A DNA stretch of 19,902 nt from an uncultured Tidjanibacter sp. (lineage in GTDB: Bacteria > Bacteroidota > Bacteroidia > Bacteroidales > Rikenellaceae): positions 1 to 19,902 of the forward strand of contig CAKUKW010000015.1 in the NCBI GenBank assembly GCA_934663885.1. Direction: 5' to 3'. Below are positions 17,471 through 19,902 of this stretch, piece by piece (the first letter of the stretch is position 1; each line of letters starts with the position of its first letter). The notes beneath the pieces were generated by a model. It was not told the DNA's origin and ran no database searches. It saw only the letters and a list, made by a program, of their open reading frames with translations. Position numbers and translations under genes: made by a program.

Positions 17471-17484
17471 CAAAATGCATTCTT

Positions 17485-18885
17485 ATGAAAATATTAGTAA
17501 CAAAGAATGGGAAGGCTGCCTGTATAATGATGCTCATTCCTGCATTTGTTGCGGGACTGGCGCTGGTAATGACAGGCTGTAACAGGGATACGGGAGCGAT
17601 ACCCGAACTTAACGCGGCCGGAAACCTTGAATTCGATGCCCTTGGCGGCCGCAAGGTGCTTACCATTAACGCCAACTGCGACTGGCAAATAACCAGTGAG
17701 GCCGGATGGCTCGGTTTTTCTATTGAGTCGGGTAGCGGCAACGGCCATGTTATCGTTTCGACCCGGGAATACACCGGGATGGAAGACAGGGAGGCAAAGA
17801 TAGAAGTGCGATACGATGGAGGCAATGCGATAGTGGACGCCGTCCAAAAAGGCCTCGACGCTGATTTATTGAACCCCTCTGCAAACGCGAACAGTTACCT
17901 TGTAACCACGGGTGCGGGATTGTACGCGGTAAAAGCTGCCTATAAAGGAACCTCTGCTACAGAAAAGGCAGGCGAATGGGTGTCGGCCGAGTTGCTTTGG
18001 CAGGATGCGACAGGACTCGTGACGAAAGTATTCTCCAACCCTGAAGAGCAGCTTATACTGGTAAATATTTCGGGGGGAGCAGGCAACGCGGTGGTATGCG
18101 TAAAGGATGCCGCAGGTAAAATCCTCTGGAGCTGGCATCTTTGGATAGTCCCCGGTTTCGATCCTTCCGTAAAAGCGTTTACCACTCCCGAAACTTATGG
18201 CGACGGTTCACGCTGGACGTTTATGGACAGGCACCTCGGGGCCACCGCTTCCACTCCGGGCAGCACTGAGGCATTCGGGTTGCTTTACCAGTGGGGCCGC
18301 AAGGATCCTTTTACGGCTTCGGCGGCCGTGACGGAAGTGGAACGGAAGATATATGACATAGATGGTAATGAGCTGGCCGGTTTCGAATCGCGTGCTTCAC
18401 AGAGCGGGACGCTAGCCCTCTCTATCCTAAACCCGATGGTATTCTACACGGTAACTTACGACACCCGCGACTGGGGCGACGCTCCGGACGACGATTTCTG
18501 GGGAGGCATTTCGATGAAGAAGAGCATCTACGACCCGTGCCCCTTGGGCTGGAAGATTCCCGTTTCGGATGCCGCGGGCAAAACCCCTTACGGTTTCCTC
18601 ACCCGCAACAACACGACTTGGGAGAATAACGGCCGTTTGCTTAACGATACCGACTGGTGGCTCGCCGGATCCGGTACCCGCGTTAACTACACGGGGGGAC
18701 TTAACATCGACGCCAACGGTGCGCCGTACGGCGGTATATGGTTCGGCACTGCCGGAACAGCAAGCGGCGATCCCGAATATCCCGAGCTTTACGGCCAGTA
18801 TTACCCGGTGATGTCAGGCAGAATTGCCACGGTGATGAAAGATACCCGGGCGCAGGGCATGGCGGTCAGGTGCGTGAAAGAATAG
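17485..18885 (+). CDS. BACON-domain lipoprotein with FISUMP-like C-terminus
   Basis: A 466-residue secreted lipoprotein. Residues 1-31 are a signal peptide with a basic start, a hydrophobic core and an MTGC lipobox; Cys32 would be lipidated. The lipobox is slightly atypical because Met, not Leu/Val, is at -3. Residues about 47-122 resemble a BACON domain (VLTINANCDWQITSEAGWLGFS ... KIEVRYDGG ... QKG), often tied to carbohydrate or mucin binding in Bacteroidetes surface proteins. Residues about 135-225 form an unassigned domain with a Trp-rich end (WSWHLWIV). Residues about 240-466 resemble the fibrobacter major paralogous (FISUMP) type: WTFMDRHLGAT, FGLLYQWGRKDPF, CPLGWKIPVSD, closing with AVRCVKE. 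It is probably anchored in the outer membrane. No susCD or glycosidase genes are adjacent. Domain names come from memory and need a profile search. Confidence 0.85.
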   Translation: MKILVTKNGKAACIMMLIPAFVAGLALVMTGCNRDTGAIPELNAAGNLEFDALGGRKVLTINANCDWQITSEAGWLGFSIESGSGNGHVIVSTREYTGMEDREAKIEVRYDGGNAIVDAVQKGLDADLLNPSANANSYLVTTGAGLYAVKAAYKGTSATEKAGEWVSAELLWQDATGLVTKVFSNPEEQLILVNISGGAGNAVVCVKDAAGKILWSWHLWIVPGFDPSVKAFTTPETYGDGSRWTFMDRHLGATASTPGSTEAFGLLYQWGRKDPFTASAAVTEVERKIYDIDGNELAGFESRASQSGTLALSILNPMVFYTVTYDTRDWGDAPDDDFWGGISMKKSIYDPCPLGWKIPVSDAAGKTPYGFLTRNNTTWENNGRLLNDTDWWLAGSGTRVNYTGGLNIDANGAPYGGIWFGTAGTASGDPEYPELYGQYYPVMSGRIATVMKDTRAQGMAVRCVKE

Positions 18886-18903
18886 CAGTTTATATTCCTT
18901 GAT

Positions 18904-18949
18904 AATAACCATTCAGGCCGCTCATTACAGGGTGGCCTGAATGGTTATT
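18904..18949 (+). terminator. Terminator after the lipoprotein gene
   Basis: A perfect 16-bp stem, AATAACCATTCAGGCC (18904-18919) with its complement (18934-18949), around a 14-base loop. The tail TTTAATAG is only moderately T-rich, but the stem is long and starts 18 bases after the stop codon. Confidence 0.8.
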
Positions 18950-19033
18950 TAATAGCTCCATGCATATTGCATATTTATGCGATAATGCGAAAAAACCATG
19001 GATATACAGTACCGGATATTATTTTCAATTGTG

Positions 19034-19064
19034 TTGGGAAATTGATTCCTATTAATTACCTTTG
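19034..19064 (+). promoter_or_regulatory. rocD promoter
   Basis: TTG (19034-19036), 20 bases, then TACCTTTG (19057-19064), an exact -7 match. The leader to the ATG at 19158 is about 85-90 bases and very A/T-rich. Confidence 0.6.
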
Positions 19065-19157
19065 GGAACTTTTGAATCATTTGGGGCTGCAAACTAATTA
19101 TATAAATAACCCCTTGTGTATGATCTCAGGCACTAACCATAAAAATATATTTTAATC

Positions 19158-19902
19158 ATGACAGTACAGCAATACATCGACAGGGAAGAGCGCTACGGCG
19201 CCCACAACTATCATCCGCTTCCGGTAGTTCTGGAACGCGGCGAAGGTATCTACGTATGGGATACCGACGGCAAAAAGTATTACGATTTCCTTTCGGCTTA
19301 CTCGGCCGTGAACCAGGGGCATTGCCACCCCAGGATCGTGGGCGCTATGACCGAGCAGGCGAATAAGCTTACGCTTACTTCGCGCGCTTTTTACAACAAC
19401 GTCCTCGGCGAGTGGGAGGAATACATTACGAAGTATTTCGGTTACGACAAGGTGCTGCCTATGAACACAGGCGCGGAGGCCGACGAGACCGCCCTCAAAC
19501 TTTGCCGGAAGTGGGCTTACATGAAGAAGGGTATACCCGACGGAATGGCGAAGATAGTGGTATGCGACGGCAACTTCCACGGCCGTACGATAACCATCGT
19601 TTCGATGTCGACCGATCCGGATGCCTACAGCGGCTACGCTCCATTCACACCGGGGTTCATTAAGATAAGCTACAATGATATCGAGGCGCTGGAAAAGACT
19701 TTGCAGGATCCTAACGTGGCAGGTTTCCTCGTGGAACCGATACAGGGCGAGGCAGGTGTATACGTTCCCGATGCAGGTTTCCTGAAGAAAGCCTCCGAGC
19801 TTTGCAAAAAGCATAACGTGCTTTTCATGGCCGACGAAGTGCAGACCGGTATCGGCCGTACTGGCAAGATGCTGGCATGCGACCACGAAGGCGTGCGTCC
19901 CG
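19158..19902 (+). CDS. rocD: Ornithine aminotransferase, 5' part (runs off the window)
   Basis: The frame is open from the ATG to the window edge and gives 248 residues of an expected 400 or so. It matches class III aminotransferases of the ornithine type, which convert ornithine and 2-oxoglutarate to glutamate semialdehyde and glutamate. Landmarks are [23 protein letters not shown] at the N-terminus, [34 protein letters not shown], the GNFHGRT block, [14 protein letters not shown], and [16 protein letters not shown], whose Asp holds the PLP ring nitrogen. The catalytic lysine is beyond the edge. Known relatives usually read NTGAEAVETA; here Asp replaces that Val, a position not known to be catalytic. 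The promoter and terminator around it suggest it begins its own transcript. Confidence 0.93.
   Translation, partial: MTVQQYIDREERYGAHNYHPLPVVLERGEGIYVWDTDGKKYYDFLSAYSAVNQGHCHPRIVGAMTEQANKLTLTSRAFYNNVLGEWEEYITKYFGYDKVLPMNTGAEADETALKLCRKWAYMKKGIPDGMAKIVVCDGNFHGRTITIVSMSTDPDAYSGYAPFTPGFIKISYNDIEALEKTLQDPNVAGFLVEPIQGEAGVYVPDAGFLKKASELCKKHNVLFMADEVQTGIGRTGKMLACDHEGVRP

Larger units (their letters stand above)
17178..17484. other. Intergenic region upstream of the lipoprotein gene
   Basis: Together with the aminotransferase promoter and leader to its left (17073-17177), this makes a 412-base gap without a gene I can support. The left part is A/T-rich. A likely plus-strand promoter lies near 17317-17352. 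After it comes a G/C-rich stretch (about 17375-17435) that can pair with itself, for example GGCGG with CCGCC, then CGCTTT/AAAGCG (17451-17470) just before the start codon. The minus-strand frame at 17198-17383 has no recognisable protein features. Confidence 0.6.

Noticed and set aside
18967..19155. 62-residue open frame between the lipoprotein gene and rocD
   Set aside because: It overlaps the likely rocD promoter and leader, has no membrane or domain features, and ends right before the rocD start; A/T-rich intergenic sequence explains it.

Overview
The window looks like a chromosomal segment of a Bacteroidales bacterium, probably close to Alistipes/Rikenellaceae. The genus is inferred from protein character, not from any search. 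Four things support the order. SecA is about 1094 residues, with the long insertions seen in Bacteroidetes. Ribosomal protein S1 has an acidic N-terminal extension. There is a BACON-domain lipoprotein that appears to carry a FISUMP-like C-terminal region, and a DUF2851 protein. Start codons generally lack a Shine-Dalgarno sequence and instead sit behind A/T-rich leaders, and several genes have promoter-like TTTG-N19-22-TAnnTTTG elements typical of the phylum.

Layout, left to right. A DUF59/SufT-like Fe-S assembly protein (36-356, +) ends in a terminator. It is followed by a DUF2851 protein (457-1704, +) and secA (2020-5304, +), which ends in a 16-bp terminator. Next come two tandem copies of a 78/79-bp repeat (5366-5522), each ending in a full Bacteroidetes-type promoter. 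They lead into two adjacent paralogous four-helix membrane proteins of unknown function (5585-6391, +). A bidirectional terminator separates these from a convergent FtsX/MacB-type ABC permease (6456-8867, -).

From about 9086 to 12933 the minus strand carries rpsA (S1), rnz (RNase Z) and a helical HEAT-like protein, in that order of transcription. rnz and the HEAT-like gene are probably co-transcribed. A small two-helix membrane protein (13113-13325, -) is divergent from an MBL-fold hydrolase (13561-14241, +). Then come ugd (UDP-glucose 6-dehydrogenase, -) and a class I/II aminotransferase (-), each with its own terminator. A 412-bp intergenic region leads to a surface lipoprotein (17485-18885, +). 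The window ends inside an ornithine aminotransferase gene (19158 onward, +).

Most of the content is housekeeping: protein export, translation, RNA processing, amino-acid metabolism and nucleotide-sugar synthesis. No mobile element, CRISPR array, phage or defence gene, tRNA or rRNA is visible. The least explained parts are the promoter-carrying tandem repeat with its paralogous membrane pair, the dyad-rich region upstream of the ABC permease, the leader of the lipoprotein gene, and the DUF2851 and HEAT-like proteins. I do not see convincing evidence for a new multi-gene system. The membrane pair is the best candidate for an undescribed small module.
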